This document shows positions 10,601-24,388 of a stretch of DNA of 64,000 nt, one piece after another. The DNA lies in the NCBI GenBank assembly GCA_034008185.1, contig CM067084.1, positions 70,156,612 to 70,220,611 of the forward strand, in the 5' to 3' direction. The notes beneath the pieces were generated by a model. It was given only the letters and a program-made list of their open reading frames with translations. It made no database searches and was not told the origin of the DNA. Made by a program: the position numbers and the translations under genes. This DNA comes from Gorsachius magnificus (taxonomy: Eukaryota > Chordata > Aves > Pelecaniformes > Ardeidae). Within the stretch, counting starts at the first letter, position 1. Each line of letters opens with the position of its first letter.

Positions 10601-13269
10601 GAAGTGGGTGTTTACACGTGGTCACATGTTTATCTATGTCAGCTGAGGCTTTGATGATCTTATAGGATCTCCTATCATGAGATACAAACACTACCGAATA
10701 AGAATTTGAAATACTCATTTTGCCTGTCAGGGATAAGTGCCATTTAATTCTGAGCTGAGAGTTAAGACCTCTTCCCAGAGGAGCTGTTCATTAGTATTTG
10801 CTGATAAATAACACTTGGAGCTTTACATGTCGGACATAGCACATACCTTCCTCTTCTTCCTGGTGTTAATATTAAAGTTGGTAGCACTGGGGGGAGTGGG
10901 GAGGAACCCAAACCTTAAAACCTCTTGAATTAGCCCATTATCTATCTCAATATTCATTTCTTGGGAATTACAGATACCACCACAATCATACAGGACCACA
11001 GATTAATCCTAACATCTTTTAAATTTTGCAGTTTGATTGGCGATTGCTTAAATACTACTGCTGAAACACTGGCAGATTAATTCTAGTACTCTTCTCTAAC
11101 AAGAGTAGAACTTAACTTTTCAGAGGTTTGCCTTAAATCTTCATTTTTTAGCTTCCAGAAATTTTGCTGAACCTGAGATTCAGAAAAGAGACTTGATATC
11201 ATCAGGCAATGAATTGTTTTGTTACAAAATAACAAATGTTATCACCTCAGCCATTTACATATTACCAATGTAGAGTTAAGCAAATATTTAACTTCAGCCA
11301 TACTTGCTTTGCCAATTGTCTTCATGGACAAAATTTTCAGCTGGTATGTACAGAATTTCACAAATTTAAGGACTTGCTAGTGGTAGGGTTTTAATTTTTG
11401 TGTTGCTTGTGTGGATATATTTCAGACTAGAGATTGTTTAAAGGCCTGTATCTAAAGTTAAACCTGCTTTGTGTGTGAATATGTTAGCAGCATTTTCTTA
11501 TAATGGCATACCTGAAAAAACTGAATACTGGCAATCCTTGACCAGCCATACATTAATATTTCTCACTAATGTACCACTTTGGCCTTCAGGTAGTGGGTGG
11601 TAGAAGAGTGGTGGTTGTTACTCTTCTGGTCGATGGCTTCACCTTGGTTCACTGAGTTTTTCTCACCACAAACACCTTGCATGTGGATCGCTACTCACCA
11701 TGTGTCCCAACCGATCTAGCTAATATTGTCTCCTTTTTCCAAACAGGCTGAAATTGGGCAGTCAAATGGAAACTCCTATTCACAGTTTGTGATGAAAAAA
11801 CTAATGAAATGCTCCATTAATCATGTAGTTTGACCTTAATTCCCACTGTAATGAAGACTGAGAGGCAACATTAGCCCATCTGAAAGGTTTAAGCATTTGG
11901 GATTGATCTTGAGTGGGATAGGGCCATCAGTGGTATGATACAGGATTACTAAAGGCTTATATAACTAACTCGTGTCTTACAGTTGTGTTAACACAACAAT
12001 CAGTCAAACATACTACTTCTAGGCACTGTATTTAAATTTCATTATTGAAATGCCTCTTGTCACTGGGAGCTTTGTCTTTTTGCTGAGAAACTTGGGAAGG
12101 GTGCTGATTTTGGCTCTCCAGTATTTCATTGCACTACGTAAAATGCTGTGAATGTTAACAATGCTAAGTGAGGCAGGAATTATTTTAATACCTGTAAAAT
12201 CAAAATAATGCTGCTTTGTGCAGAGTTTCATCTGTCAGTGTTGGCAGCATTCTTCTCTTTGTGCCAGATAATCCCAGATCCAAATCATTCTTAGAGACAT
12301 GGACAAACTCTATCGGTTGTCTCAGCATCCCAACATGCTGTCTGGTGTTTCAGGTGAGATATTGATCCATATGCATACTTGAGGTGCGAATTCTGAAATT
12401 ACAGGCGCAATATATGAAAAGTATAGAGGAATTTAGGGTACAATGTAATTTATATTTTTCTTTTGCAATACTTCTTTCACAACCTGTATAATTAGGACAG
12501 AGCCTCTATGGAAACAAGCATTGGTATTCAAATGGCTTTCCATTATAAGTGTCTCCATTAAGTAAATAGATGTCGGAGTCATAGCAAAGCAATTTGTTCT
12601 TTAGCTGTATAAAACAGCAGTGATTTGTGCTTATTGAATTTTAAGACAGCGCAAAAAAGTTAGAGCAGAATTTAGGCAATCGCTATGCACTTCTTGTTCA
12701 CTGTTACAAAAAGTTGAGTGATGCATACAAATAGCACTAATTAATTTTTCAGTAGGAAACCAACACTTCATGCATACTGATTCTTCCAACACAGGCATGA
12801 AATCGGTTACACTATTGCTATACTGGGAGCAAGAGGCATGGCTGCAGGGAATGATAATGTGTGTAGAAAGGTGTTATGCAATCAGCACTTCTTGGATCTG
12901 CAGTCTCATTGACTGAAAGCATTAAAAATGGGAAAATGTATCATTCTGGTTTTACCTGTTACTTACTTTGAAACTATATGAAATTGAAGTGTAATTTTCT
13001 GATTTTTTACTTCAGGTAAATTAGACTGTGATCAGACTGTAACAAATGGAAGGATTGCTGTGGTGTTTGAGCCAGGGTTGATGGCAAGCTCTAGGCAATG
13101 ATAGTCTTTAAATGAGCTGAACTTGTTGCTTGTCAAATAATATTTGTCAGAGCAGTTTAATGCGATATTTTTAATAACAGTAAGACTTTGTGGTTTTGTA
13201 GAATTCTGTTTAAAGATCTGTCAAGTTCCTTTCTTCCTTTTTATGAATGAAGACTCAGAAGACTCAGAA
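7680..13269. other. Non-coding stretch, no gene seen
   Basis: It contains the right-hand target duplication of the LTR (7680-7684), a moderately GC-rich part at about 8,400-9,010 with overlapping short open frames on both strands, and AT-rich DNA beyond. None of the open frames has a convincing start, splice pair or recognisable protein motif. Confidence 0.5.
13252..13269 (+). repeat. 9-base tandem duplication at CR1 junction
   Basis: GACTCAGAA occurs twice head to tail (13252-13260 and 13261-13269) directly before the first recognisable CR1 base. Confidence 0.7.
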
Positions 13270-13506
13270 GGGTAGGTTTAGACTGGATATAAGGAGGAAA
13301 TTCTTTACAACAAGGGTGGTGAAACACTGGAACAGGTTGCCCAGAGAGGTGGTGGAGGCCCCATCCCTGGAAACATTCAAGACCAGGTTGGACGGGGCTC
13401 TGAGCAACCTGATCTAGTTAGTGGTGTCCCTGCTCACTGCAGGGGGGTTGGACTAGATGACCTCTAGGGGTCCCTTCCAACCTAAAACATTCTATGATTC
13501 TATGAT
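13270..13506 (+). mobile_element. CR1 LINE 3' end, heavily 5'-truncated
   Basis: The 237 bases cover the end of CR1 ORF2 and the 3' untranslated tail, ending in the family's 8-base repeats (CATTCTATGATTCTATGAT). Compared by eye with 62,599-62,833 the two differ at about ten positions, so they belong to one young subfamily; both carry the same CTGATCTAGTTAGTGGTGTC segment. The 5' break falls just after a duplicated 9-mer. It is a dead-on-arrival copy: it lacks all of the endonuclease and reverse transcriptase. Confidence 0.95.
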
Positions 13507-16500
13507 AAGACATTTTTTTTTCTTTTATCAGACTGCAGTATTCAAGGTAATAAGCCTTTAAAAAACCCTAAGAGGTAGTTAAGGGCTGCAACTGTTAATG
13601 CTGAGGTTCCCACCTTGCACCAAAGCAAATCTTTCTGTGGCTCTTGTAGGAAATAACTTGGAACTAATTTAGAGTGGGCATGTTTGTGGCTATGAGTTGA
13701 CCAAATTGTGTATATGCCTTTCCAAAATGTCTAAATTACAGTCCATGGCTGGACTGCAGCCTCTGGGAGAGTCTGTCCAGACCTGGAACAATTAGAAAGT
13801 CTTTTTCTTCCCCAGCCCACTGCAGAGTGCTTACTCTGCAAGCTGCTACTGTAATCTCATGTTTCCCAAGAACGGGGTGACCTGCTATTGATATATATCA
13901 CAGCAGACATTTGGCTCAAAGACTTGAGGATGTTGAACATTCTGACCACAGAATGCAACAACAGGATTGTAATGTTTTGGGGGTTAGTGAAATAATTATT
14001 ATGATCTCACTGGATGCAAGCTCAGGTGTTAGAAATGTAGAGCATGATACAAATTTCAGTGTTAACATTGCCAGCATCCTCTAGGAAAAGAGTGATTTCT
14101 AGCTCACTCCCAGCCTTTTTTTGTCGTCTTAAGAAAATTCCCCTGTTGCTTAATCAGCTGTTACGGAATGGTTTGGAATATTTCTGAAATTTCTTTTGTA
14201 ATTCTCTCTGACAATAGCGATTCATCCTGCCAGGCAGAGGGCTTGAACAGTTTTCACCAAGCTGATGTATCAGGACCATTTTTAAGTACCGGGGTACATT
14301 GCTGCTGTGAAGCTCCAGGAGCAGCAGGGAATTTCATTTCACAGCTCCAGTGCTCTAATGCATAGCCAGGGCCTTTTTAATAGGGCAAGACCTTTTCCCA
14401 ACTGGAAAATTTGAGCCAAACTGAGAATTAGCTAAGCGTTTCTAATGATTTTTCAGCCCTACCTATTACTTCATAACAAAACAGCCAACTGAACAGACTT
14501 ACTGTATAATATTACATTTCTTAATCTGCTCTATCAAATTTTGGGTGCCTTAAATGATTAAATGACTCATTCAGTCTTTATACTACTCAGAATGCAAACT
14601 GCTCCACGGTGGTGGGGCAGTTTCTCCTGACATAAACAGAGTTCAGTGGGAAGAACAAGATTCAAATCCCATTCTTGAAGAGACAACAGAACATCATTGT
14701 TGCTTTTTAATTGGACTCTGTTAACTTCAGAGTGATACAAACTCAGAATAGCACAATTTCTATCTAAAAGAGGAAAAGGAAAGCACTCTGGCCAACCCAG
14801 ACAAAAATTTATTGTCAGATTGTACGGATGGGGTAAAGTAACACTGTTGAAAGTGATATTTTACTGTTAGAGCATTAATAAAGGTATAGAACTTGCAATG
14901 AGAAGTCATCTGAAGAATTCAAATCTGTTTTATAAATACAATTTTATTTGCATCCCAAAGCTTGTGATTCAACTAATTGTAGTCAAGTAAACCCATGTAC
15001 AGTTTGTAAGAGAAAGGAGGATATTGCTTCCTCTCATCCTCCCCGATTGAGCTGTGTTACTAGATTTATGCCCCGGTATATTTTCTGATACTATGTTTAA
15101 AACCCCTATATGAGATCCTATACATGCCTGAGAGCCTGTTCTATATGTTGTACAGGCAAGTCTTTGTGTAGAATGAATCCCTCTAATGCCTTTTGTGGCC
15201 AGCTTTCCCCCTCCTTTCACAACACGTCTCCTTTTATTGAGTATGACATTGATGCAGACTGTCTGATCTGTTCCTTTTAGATTTCTGTCACTTAGATTCT
15301 TCTCCCCAGTGTCTTGTGGCAGATGATTACTAAGGTTGTTTTTTTTTTTTTTTTTAATTGTAACCTAGGCTTTGTAGCTTGCATTTCTCTAATTTTCTGT
15401 TTTTGTTAATTAGGTTTATATTATCAATATTTTCTAACTATTTAGCCTCCTTCTGAGTCTTTGATCAGCTTTAATATAGACCACTTTTAGATCCAAACTA
15501 TTCTCCTTTTGGTTCTCTCTTCTACCATTGTAAATAATCCTTTGTCAGAAGGGATTATTCTTAAAAGGTGTATTCTCACCTTTCCTGCCAGGTATAAATG
15601 AAGCATTCTCATTCCCTCTCCTCTTAGCTTTTTCTTTACAACCCTTTCATTGTTTTGCTTGCCTACTTTAGAGTCTCTCTAATTTATTAATGCCCTTTAT
15701 GTAATAAGTGCCCCAAATGGCATGCAGTACTTTAAAGCACAGGTGCTAAATTTATTTTCTATGAATAATTCAGTCCATACTCTGTTAATGAACTGATCCT
15801 GCCTCCACAGAAGCTTCCACTGTTTGTAAGTGTGTGCCCAATTGTGCAAACAAATTTCAGGTGATGTGATCTTGAGTAGTTCAGCTGTTTGGTTTTGGTG
15901 GTATCTGACTGTTAACATAAGGTCTTACCACAGTCTTCCTTAGTTAAATTGTTGCAAAGGGCTCATGTCTTAAGGGGACTTTGACGTGCTCTTGAGTATT
16001 AGTAGTGTTACAAGTTCAGCTCATCAGCTCATTGTCATCAACTGAATCTATGCTCTTGGGCCATCACAAATGTAGATGAGATTTTTGCCTTTCTTTCAGA
16101 TAAACAGGTTTAATCAAAGACCCTGAGTACAGCTATTACTGCTCATGAGGTTTCAGCACATACATCTGTATTCTTGGTTGCATGTCTAAACTTAATTTAC
16201 CCTAAATGTGTTCCTAAGCAACTTCAGCTAAATTGAAATAAATACATAGGTTAAGCTGAAATGAGAACAGATACAAGCACCTTGCAGAAGTTCGGTGCAG
16301 TTCTGCAATCCAGTCCTGTCCATGTGCCAGGATTGCAAGAGTAAAATTTGTCAGTGCAAGAAAGTAGGATTATAGAGCACCATTCAGTGAAAAGAAAGCA
16401 ACTCAGGCCTGCCAAAACAGGCAAATACAGGAGTTATCCCCAGAATCCTTTATCTGTTACAGTAATCATAATCTGCATCCTGTTTCAAGAATTAAAGCAG

Positions 16501-18734
16501 AAGCAGTATCTAACAACATAAGCACAGTCTTTCACAGATTACGTGTCAAGAGTAAAAGCTGGAGTGGTTTCATTCATGATTATGTCATTTTTAAATCACA
16601 AGATTCAAAAAAAGCCTGTAGCTGGGACCTCATCATTTGTCAGTGAGTCAATGAAGGATAACAGTGCTTTACGTTTTCTGTTATTAATCTGCTTGCCACA
16701 GTCTGTGGAACTGGAGACATTGAATTTTGACAGGGACATTGAATCTTGTAACAAGCTGTTACAAGACTAGTCTAAGGAACGTATCACTTAAAATTATTTA
16801 ACAAGCAATTTGTTATTTTGACTTCATATTCAATGGCTTAATTGCCTAGACTGTAAGACATTGTGTCAAGGCCATCTTCCTCTTCTGTGCTTTGCTGTCT
16901 GCCTCAGGTTGGGTGATACAGATACTGTATAGTAGCACTGAAATTCTATATTAGTTTAGCTCTACAGATAATTTGCATTTTTAAATTCAGCCACTCAAAA
17001 AAAAATAATAATATCAAATTATAGATTTAAAACAGTCTTGCAACATGTAATATATCTGAATTTAGAGAAAGTATATACTGAAGGAAAAATTCAACAGACT
17101 TTGGTCCTGAACATTAGATCTCAATTAGGCAAATCAGTTGTAATTCCTCTATCTGCAAAGTGAAACATCATTCTGGTCTTGGTTACTACCTCTGATTTTA
17201 GGATTTCTCAATTAAGGAGGCCATTTTATAATGCATTTGAAATGTAGTAGAAAAATCCTATCCCATCTTTCACGAATAGGAGATGGTATTTCTTTGACTG
17301 ATGGGCTGATTTTGACTTCTAGTAAAAAAATGAATTGCAGCCATAACTATGAACTCTCTATTTCCAATTCCCGTAAGTGCTCTTCTATTGTATATTAAGG
17401 ACCTGAGATCTGAAAGAAGATTTAGTAAGGAGGACAATAATTCAGAATTAATAGAATATCTGGAGTTACATCAAGATATTTGATTGGCTAGTGTACAGCT
17501 TATTACTTCTTCTTTAGAGTTCATTTAAAACACATTGCTTCAAAATAGCCATATGTCTATCACATTTAATTTTTTTATGACAGCAATGAAGTGAGTACAA
17601 GTCATTTCTCTGGAATTGATTGTCAACAAAGGTTAAATGTCTCAAGAAGTACCTTCCTCAGTCATTCCAAAGATGTGTCGATATTTTAAAAACTTGAAAA
17701 AGTGTTGGCAAGTACACAAAAGTCTGTTCTATGGCATAAAGATGAGAAACCATATCAAAAGGAAGATGTGGCGTGGAGTATAAAGAGGTGCTCATATTTG
17801 CAGCAGGAGGAATTAAATACCTGAGAGCTGTTCTACAAATAGTTTCCTGAGAAACTTCAGGTCGGTGTAGCGAAAACCGAGCACATCACACTGTACAAAA
17901 GTGTAGCTTGGCTTTATTATGATTTGACAAATAGAGAAAAGCAAATAAAATTTGAGGAGCAAAAAGTTGGAACTTGAAAGTATTCAGAAATGGCAGAAGT
18001 AAAACAGAGAGCAATATTTGAATCCTTTCATAGTTATTCGAGATTTTAGAAAACACTTAAAGATTTGCTTAAAGCTTATCTGTGGTGGCATGCAGCTCCT
18101 AGCACATCAGAAATAAGCTTTTTTTTTGCAATTCTATGTGTTTGATGATGATAAAAATATTTACTGTTAAGGCATAGATTTGTGAGCAAGATTTTTTTGG
18201 CAAATTGGTCTAAGTATGTGACAGAAAATTGGCTAATTTACTTGTGGCAAAGTAATCTTTCACTTTTTGCCCACTGAGCCCAATTCTGTAGTCCCTGGAG
18301 AGTGTTACTGATTCAATGTCATGTGCAGAATCTGTTAATAACAGTTAAATAATGGCTTTCAAATGCGGAATGACAATAATGCAAGACTTTTCCTCTGATT
18401 AAAGATAATATTTAGTTAATAACCCATCATTATCTTTTAAAGAACTGATGGTTATGTGTGTTATTTTCACAACAAAGTCTTTGAAATCTAGTACTGATTG
18501 CGTTATGTAATCAGGAATTGAGAGTAACAAATAGTAGCCTCTTCTGTAGGAAAACATATGTATCTTGTTATTGTTTCTAAAATATAATATATTCTAAAAG
18601 CAAAGCAAATAGAATCCTCCAGATTAAATGGATGTTAAGAACTTGGTTCAGGAAAACACTCAGAGGAGCTTAAGAGTGATCTCCTCAGCTTTCAGAGTTT
18701 TTAAAACCAAAATCAAAACAACAACAAAACCCAT
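13507..18734. other. AT-rich non-coding stretch, no gene seen
   Basis: Only short, unsupported open frames occur. A T17 run lies at 15339-15355. There is no splice-bounded frame or recognisable repeat apart from simple runs. Confidence 0.5.
15339..15355 (+). repeat. Poly-T run (17)
   Basis: Seventeen uninterrupted T, followed by AATTG; likely variable in length. Confidence 0.85.
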
Positions 18735-19170
18735 TCCATCCTCCTAGAATAGAGTGCCCTGAAGGCACCAATGGGCCCTGGTGTCCCTGACCAACCTCCC
18801 CTGGGGCCTCTCCCATCCCCTGCCCATGGGCCAGGAGCCCCATTTCAGCTCAGCCTGGGATCAGCGGCCCCTGCCTGAGCCACACCACGGGTGTGCCTGT
18901 TCCCAGCTCTGCCACCACGTGCCCCTGCCTGGCCATGGGCTGTGATGAACTGGACCTCAACACGCGAGCTGACTTGTTGGCTGGACCTCAGATATGCCTC
19001 ATCACCATGACACTGCCTTATGATCTGGACTCATGGTTGTACCTGGCCACTGTCTGCAGTCTGTCCAGCTCACTTAGGTTGACGTGGTAGGGTAGGGCCC
19101 TGGTCAGTGAGGTTCTTGCCCTGCTGACTATGTCCTTCAGGGAGCAGTCACCCCTTGTTGCTCCTTGGCA
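18735..19170. repeat. GC-rich, repeat-like block, family not assigned
   Basis: A sharp change from AT-rich DNA to a GC-rich block with phrases such as GGGCCCTGGTGTCCCTGACC, CCCATGGGCCAGGAGCCCC and repeated CTGGACCTC/CTGGACTC words. It then returns abruptly to AT-rich DNA after about 19,165. The texture and edges suggest an inserted element such as an LTR or retroviral leftover, but I could not define ends, terminal repeats or a target duplication. The small + strand open frame at 18,893-19,090 within it is not convincing as a gene. Confidence 0.4.
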
Positions 19171-21790
19171 AATTAAGGATAATTCCATGTATTTTACAAC
19201 AGTGAGAATTACCTTTGTGTGAATTCAAACACTGCAATCCTGTGTTTCAATAGTTGCTTTAAGTTCATTCTATTATAAATGCTGGTGGGGGAGGAAAGGA
19301 GACAAAATACGCCAACTATACGCTCTGTTGCCTGCTTCTGCAAAGCAATATAAAGGGAATGTCCTATCTGAAAATGGAAGTCTGAAAACCCACTTTTCCT
19401 TATACTAGTAATTAAATTCCTGCTGGGAAAAGTGCTGTGTGTCCTGTTGGTTTCTGGAACACAAATCTGAGAATGAAGAGAGATCAACCCATCCAGTGAG
19501 AGAGAATACAGGGGGCTGAAGAGTTTCAGAAGATGATAGTCAAGGACTTATTTTCCAATACTGAAACTGCAGTAAGTACAAAATTGCATCTCTTACGTAA
19601 ATACAGTGTCAGGGATGGCTGAACTTTTTTCTTTACAGGGTATTTTGCCTCTGTCATTTTTCTGCTACTTTGTTGTGTGACTCTGTAAACCTACTGGGAT
19701 GTTGACTTTGATTTTGTTTCTGAAGAAAACCCCAACCAAACAACTCAAACAACCAAACACAACCCCCCCCAAAAAACTCAGAGAGGTTTCTGTTATGAAA
19801 GAAAAGCAAATGATTAAGCAATTTTGCAAAGAGAGACTGTACATTGATCATGCCAATTTAGGATGATTTATAGTAGAACATACAGCATGCTTTCTAATCC
19901 AGATAAATACTGATAAATTCTTAGCCTCCATGGAGATTTTGATAGGTATGTAAAGCCCAGTATATTCAGCTACAGGAATCGTCAGTGTGTTACTTGTTTT
20001 TACTCTTTATTCTTACCTTCCAGTTAAAACCAGAATGGGAAATTCAGTATCCAGGATGCTGATACACGGTGTGGTAGAGCTTTTTAGGGAGATGTGGCAA
20101 CTCTTCTTCGATGGATATAGCTGCTGAACAACTTTGAGGTAGCAGCATAACTTAATCAGTTCCTTCTCTGGGCTGTCTCCTTGATTCTCTCCGTGTGCTG
20201 CCGCTGCCCTGGTAACAACCACTGTTACTGTTCTGATGGAGTTGTTTTACAGCTTGACCAGTTTTCCCGCTCTAGTCACGAGATGGGCACACAAACACCT
20301 CCTCGAGCGCAGTGCCGCATGCCATGCGAGGGCAGGAATAAGCAATGGGCTGAGGAGGTGATTGCCTGCTATAGGCGGTACTGCTGGTGAATGTGTAACT
20401 GCAGCCTAGCTCCCATTGACTTTCAGCTCCTGTCACTTGTGCTTAGGGAAATCTGAATCACTGTGTATGGCCCAGCAATAATTCCTGTTGTAGACTTCCA
20501 GCATATTTGAACTCAATACTTGGTGTTTTCAGACTGAAATGCCTGACCTCTTTTTGGCTTATCTGTCTTTATGTGCCCCCCTGAGTAGACAATGTGAAGA
20601 GTGGGCTGCAGCTGTAATTACTGGCTCGCTCAAACATTTTGGAGGATCCGAGCTGTTGTAAACAATTGCATTAGGTGAGCACTTCCCCTGCTAGCAAAAC
20701 CACGTGCAGTCACTTCTCACAGCCTGCTCTCATTTCTCTGCCTTGGAAGGATTGAGCTTTTGCAGATTGCTGCTTAACAATTCTCAATCTTCATTAAGCT
20801 CCTTTGCCCCCCCTCCAGAGGATCCATGATCCATAGTGTAAGAGTGTAAGACCACATTCGTATTCATAAATGGAATGTATGAAGTGTGTAACTTGAAGTG
20901 AAATTGCAGAGGACTATGAATTTTGGAAGAGGAAAAAAAAAAAGCCTTTCAGAATCACTTAATCTTCTTTTGAGCTTCCTCTAATGATGAGCTTAATCTA
21001 AGAGATTATGTAGCAGAATTATTGCCTGAAGACCATATTTCTTGCACCTTATATTAAGTCATCCTGTTGCTTTCACTGGGACTATTTAAGAGAGTAAGAC
21101 AGTAATCGGTATAACATTGTTCAAATCTTGCTGTATGTAATGCTTGAAATTATATTTTCAAGGTGTTTTCTTTTTCATCTGACTTGGGCTGCCTTATGAA
21201 TACAATTTTTTTTTAATTAGAAATGACCATTTAACATTATTTTCTGAATCAGCTATGGAAGTTTCCATGTTTCTGTCACCGACCCATAAGCAGGCTTGAG
21301 ACCACAATCTGAGAGTGCATGAGAGTTTGAGAATAACTGTCCACGGTTTGTTCTGAAACTTAAGGCAGGATTGATTATAGTAAAGATAACTGTATTCAGT
21401 TCTTTGGTTTGCTTTATGATCTGAGAAGGTTAAGAAGCAATATCTCAGTTCTCTGAGCTAAAGGCAAAATGCATTTATAGTCTTTGAACTAGTTCAGAGT
21501 TTATTTGTTAATATAAAGTTTCTCCCTCACTTGCTTTCTGCCCAAGGTGATGGTTAGCTCATTGTCAGCCACTAACAATTACCTCTTGACTTCTGCTAGT
21601 TCAGTGTATTTGTATTTTGAGGTGGATAACACTGTTTTTTCTCTCCCCAATTTATTTTTTTAATTGTAAAAATCAGAGTAAATTTATTCTAGAGATGTCT
21701 CGGCTTTCAGGGATCCAGCCAGTTTTTCATTATTACGTGCTCTTAGGTTACACTTTATGACAATGAAATGCATGATCTGTCAAGGCTTAC
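19171..21790. other. Non-coding stretch with a possible regulatory element
   Basis: No gene seen. An A/C-rich stretch lies at 19,725-19,785. Around 20,580-20,815 several transcription-factor-type words cluster: CAGCTG (20609-20614), TAATTA (20615-20620), CAATTG (20663-20668) and CACGTG (20701-20706). This is compatible with an enhancer but not evidence of one. Confidence 0.35.
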
Positions 21791-22007
21791 CTTTCATCCT
21801 CCTTTCTTTTAAATAAACAGTTACACTTTGGAACATAGCATGGAGAGTTTCTAATGAGTCTGATCGAAGTGTGATGGCTCCCTGTTGGCTCATGCAGGAG
21901 ATGGTAATGGAAATCTTCACGCTTTTGTCTTCAGCTTGAGCTGGAGTCTTCAACCATAGCAACTGTAGACTGGGCCAGCATGTACTGCCCAATGGGTTAA
22001 ACGAGCA
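21791..22007 (-). CDS. Splice-bounded open stretch on minus strand, candidate exon
   Basis: Read on the minus strand, TTATCTAGTTTTACAG ends at 22008, then 217 bases stay open in one frame to a good donor, AAAG followed by GTAAGC (intron begins 21790). The length is 72 codons plus one base, so it starts in phase 0 and leaves one base. The peptide starts CSFNPLGSTCWPSLQLLWLK, has KISITISCMSQQGAITLR in the middle and ends VTVYLKERRMK. No family was recognised and no partner exon was located nearby, so this may be a chance combination. The opposite orientation to the gene at 1.5-3 kb would make it a separate gene. Confidence 0.25.
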
Positions 22008-24327
22008 CTGTAAAACTAGATAAGGATCTTTCCAAGACTTCAGTAAGGTCTGGACTCAGTCCTAAATAAACATTAAAAAGTTTGAAAGAGGCATAGTCCC
22101 AAAATGTGCTTTACATTTATGAGCCACAGATTTTCACATGGGCCAGAAAGAAGTTTTGATGAACGAAGGGGCAGTAGTTTAGCTGGTGGTAGTAAGAAAT
22201 ACATTGATTGCATGTAAGCAAATAGAGATTTCACTAACGTGTGGTTTAGTGGCCATATAGGGTCCTTCCAGGCTTACGTGAGTTATTGATAATGAAATAT
22301 TTCACGTCTCCAGTATATTTTACCCTTCAGTTGGAAGTATCTGTGATCTAGTAATAAGCTCTACTGAAGTTGGTACATACATTCTGTGTTATGCAATGCA
22401 AACAACTTGTTACACTGTAGGAGAGAGGTAGATGAGTTCTCTAATTTTTATTTCTAGAAGAAATATTTTATGGGGCGTACAAGTGAAAGCCAATCTCAGC
22501 TGCTATGGTGGAGTGATACTTGCTCTACAATAAACTTATGATGCTGTCATAAGATGAAATATATAGGTGTAGGCACACAGTTGTGCTATAAATATTTGAT
22601 TCTGTGTTTTTTTTAAGACCCGCAGTTTGACTCCTGGGCTTTTGTTGGTTTCCTTTACAGATAATATGAGGGTAAGTTGATTCCACATTGTACAAAAAAA
22701 TACGTTCGGAGGGGAGAAAAGAGATAGTGAGTATTGAGCACAAAAAGGTTTATAACAAACACTAAAAGGAAGACAAGCAGGAAAAAGGAAAAAATTAAGA
22801 TACAGAGCTTGTAAGAGTCACTCCATCAAGCACTGAAATAGACTTGTTCTTCTCCAGCGTGCCTGCTCAGTCTTTACTGTTTCAGACTGCTGAATCCTGT
22901 ACTCTGTCATACTTCCCAGGTCTTTGCTCATCTGCTCATTTTTTTGTTGTTGTTCATAGCGAAGAAGTCTTCTCCAGAGGACTGTAGTGATAAATGAATA
23001 GAAACCAGGACATCCATCTCAGTTATAATTATGACCTTGCAACTTTTAAGTAGTATTGGAGGGATTTTGTGCTCAAAAATTCCCCAGAAACAGCTCATTC
23101 ATAGTAATGACGTTCCAAATGAAACTCAGTGAACTGTTCGTAACACAAGGTCAGTGAATGATCTAATGCAAGTTAGCTGTGGAAAAAAGTATTCTCTAAC
23201 GTAGATGCTGTTAGCATCTTAATAGTTTATATCTGTAAACATGGCATCTAAGGCCCAATATTCTCTGTGAATTATCATTTAGCATAGATACATGGAAAAA
23301 AAGTCTTCCATCTAAGTCATATTCCTGTCTTCATATTAGTCATGGTTAATACTGTTTGTCACCCAACATTGGAGGCTGACTAAGCTGTGCAATACTGAAA
23401 AACACTTCATCCCTTAATAGTGCCTGGGGTTGCAAAAAATTTTGCTTTAGAGGTATGTGCTATCACTTCTACAGCAGGAAGCATTTGTACATGCATGTTG
23501 CATTCTTGCTGTGCAGGAGCAGCCTTGAGGCCAGACTTGAGGCTAAATTCATCACCAATGTACTTCATTTTCTCCGGTGCCTTCAGGGTTGCCTCTTAGG
23601 TAACCCAGTTTCTGGGAACTCCTGTTTCAGCACACACTCAAGTGTGAATTTATTTGTATGCAGCCTGGCAGTCTCCTGTGGCTCTGGCACACGTGCAACA
23701 GACATTCATGCAGTACTTCTTAAATACAAGTTGAGATGATGCCAAAAATGTAGACAGATTTCTGTTGGTAACAGGAGTTCAGGCTGTCCACAAAGGAAAC
23801 ATGGGAAGATAATGGAAGCCTAAGTATAAGCATGGCCAGAGCACCTCTAGTGGGACCAGAATCTTTGATGAAATAGAAACAACAATAAAAAAGAAGGAAT
23901 TGGTGTTGAGAGGCTGTGTGCCATCCAAGCCTTGGAGTATAGAGGAAATACAAAAAGGTTCAAGCTAGGCTATTGCTTCTTACTCCTCTCCTCTCATTTT
24001 TTCATTTTCAGTATGATGTCTCCTGTGGATTTCCACATCCACCATCTCTCTGCCTTTGTAGAGCCTTCCCAGGTGTATTGTCTCCAGTAGCTTTGCACTG
24101 TATTCTTTTGTGTAGCTTTCCTTGCTGCTTCTATTATTTGAGCTACTTCTGGCCAAATATATCGGTCCAGATAATGGAATTACTTCATGCCTCAAACCCT
24201 AAAATAGTAATAAAAAAGGAGTACTGGAGAGGGAAATCAATCTTTCCCTTTAATTGTATCTGCTAACTCTTCTCCAAACCATCTTTTGTTTGTAGGCATA
24301 GCCCTACATTGGAGTTACTGTCAGCAA

Positions 24328-24388
24328 GAAAAAAAAAAAAATCCCCTACATTTAAAAAAAAAAAAAGCAACCCCCCCCTTTTTTTTTC
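24328..24388 (+). repeat. Homopolymer cluster (A, A, C, T runs)
   Basis: Within 61 bases there are A-runs of about 13 and 13, then a C-run of 8 directly followed by a T-run of 9. It is a slippage-prone spot where assembly length may be unreliable. Confidence 0.8.

Noticed and set aside
14655..14680. tRNA B-box-like word (GATTCAAATCC)
   Set aside because: No A box at the right distance and no cloverleaf could be drawn.
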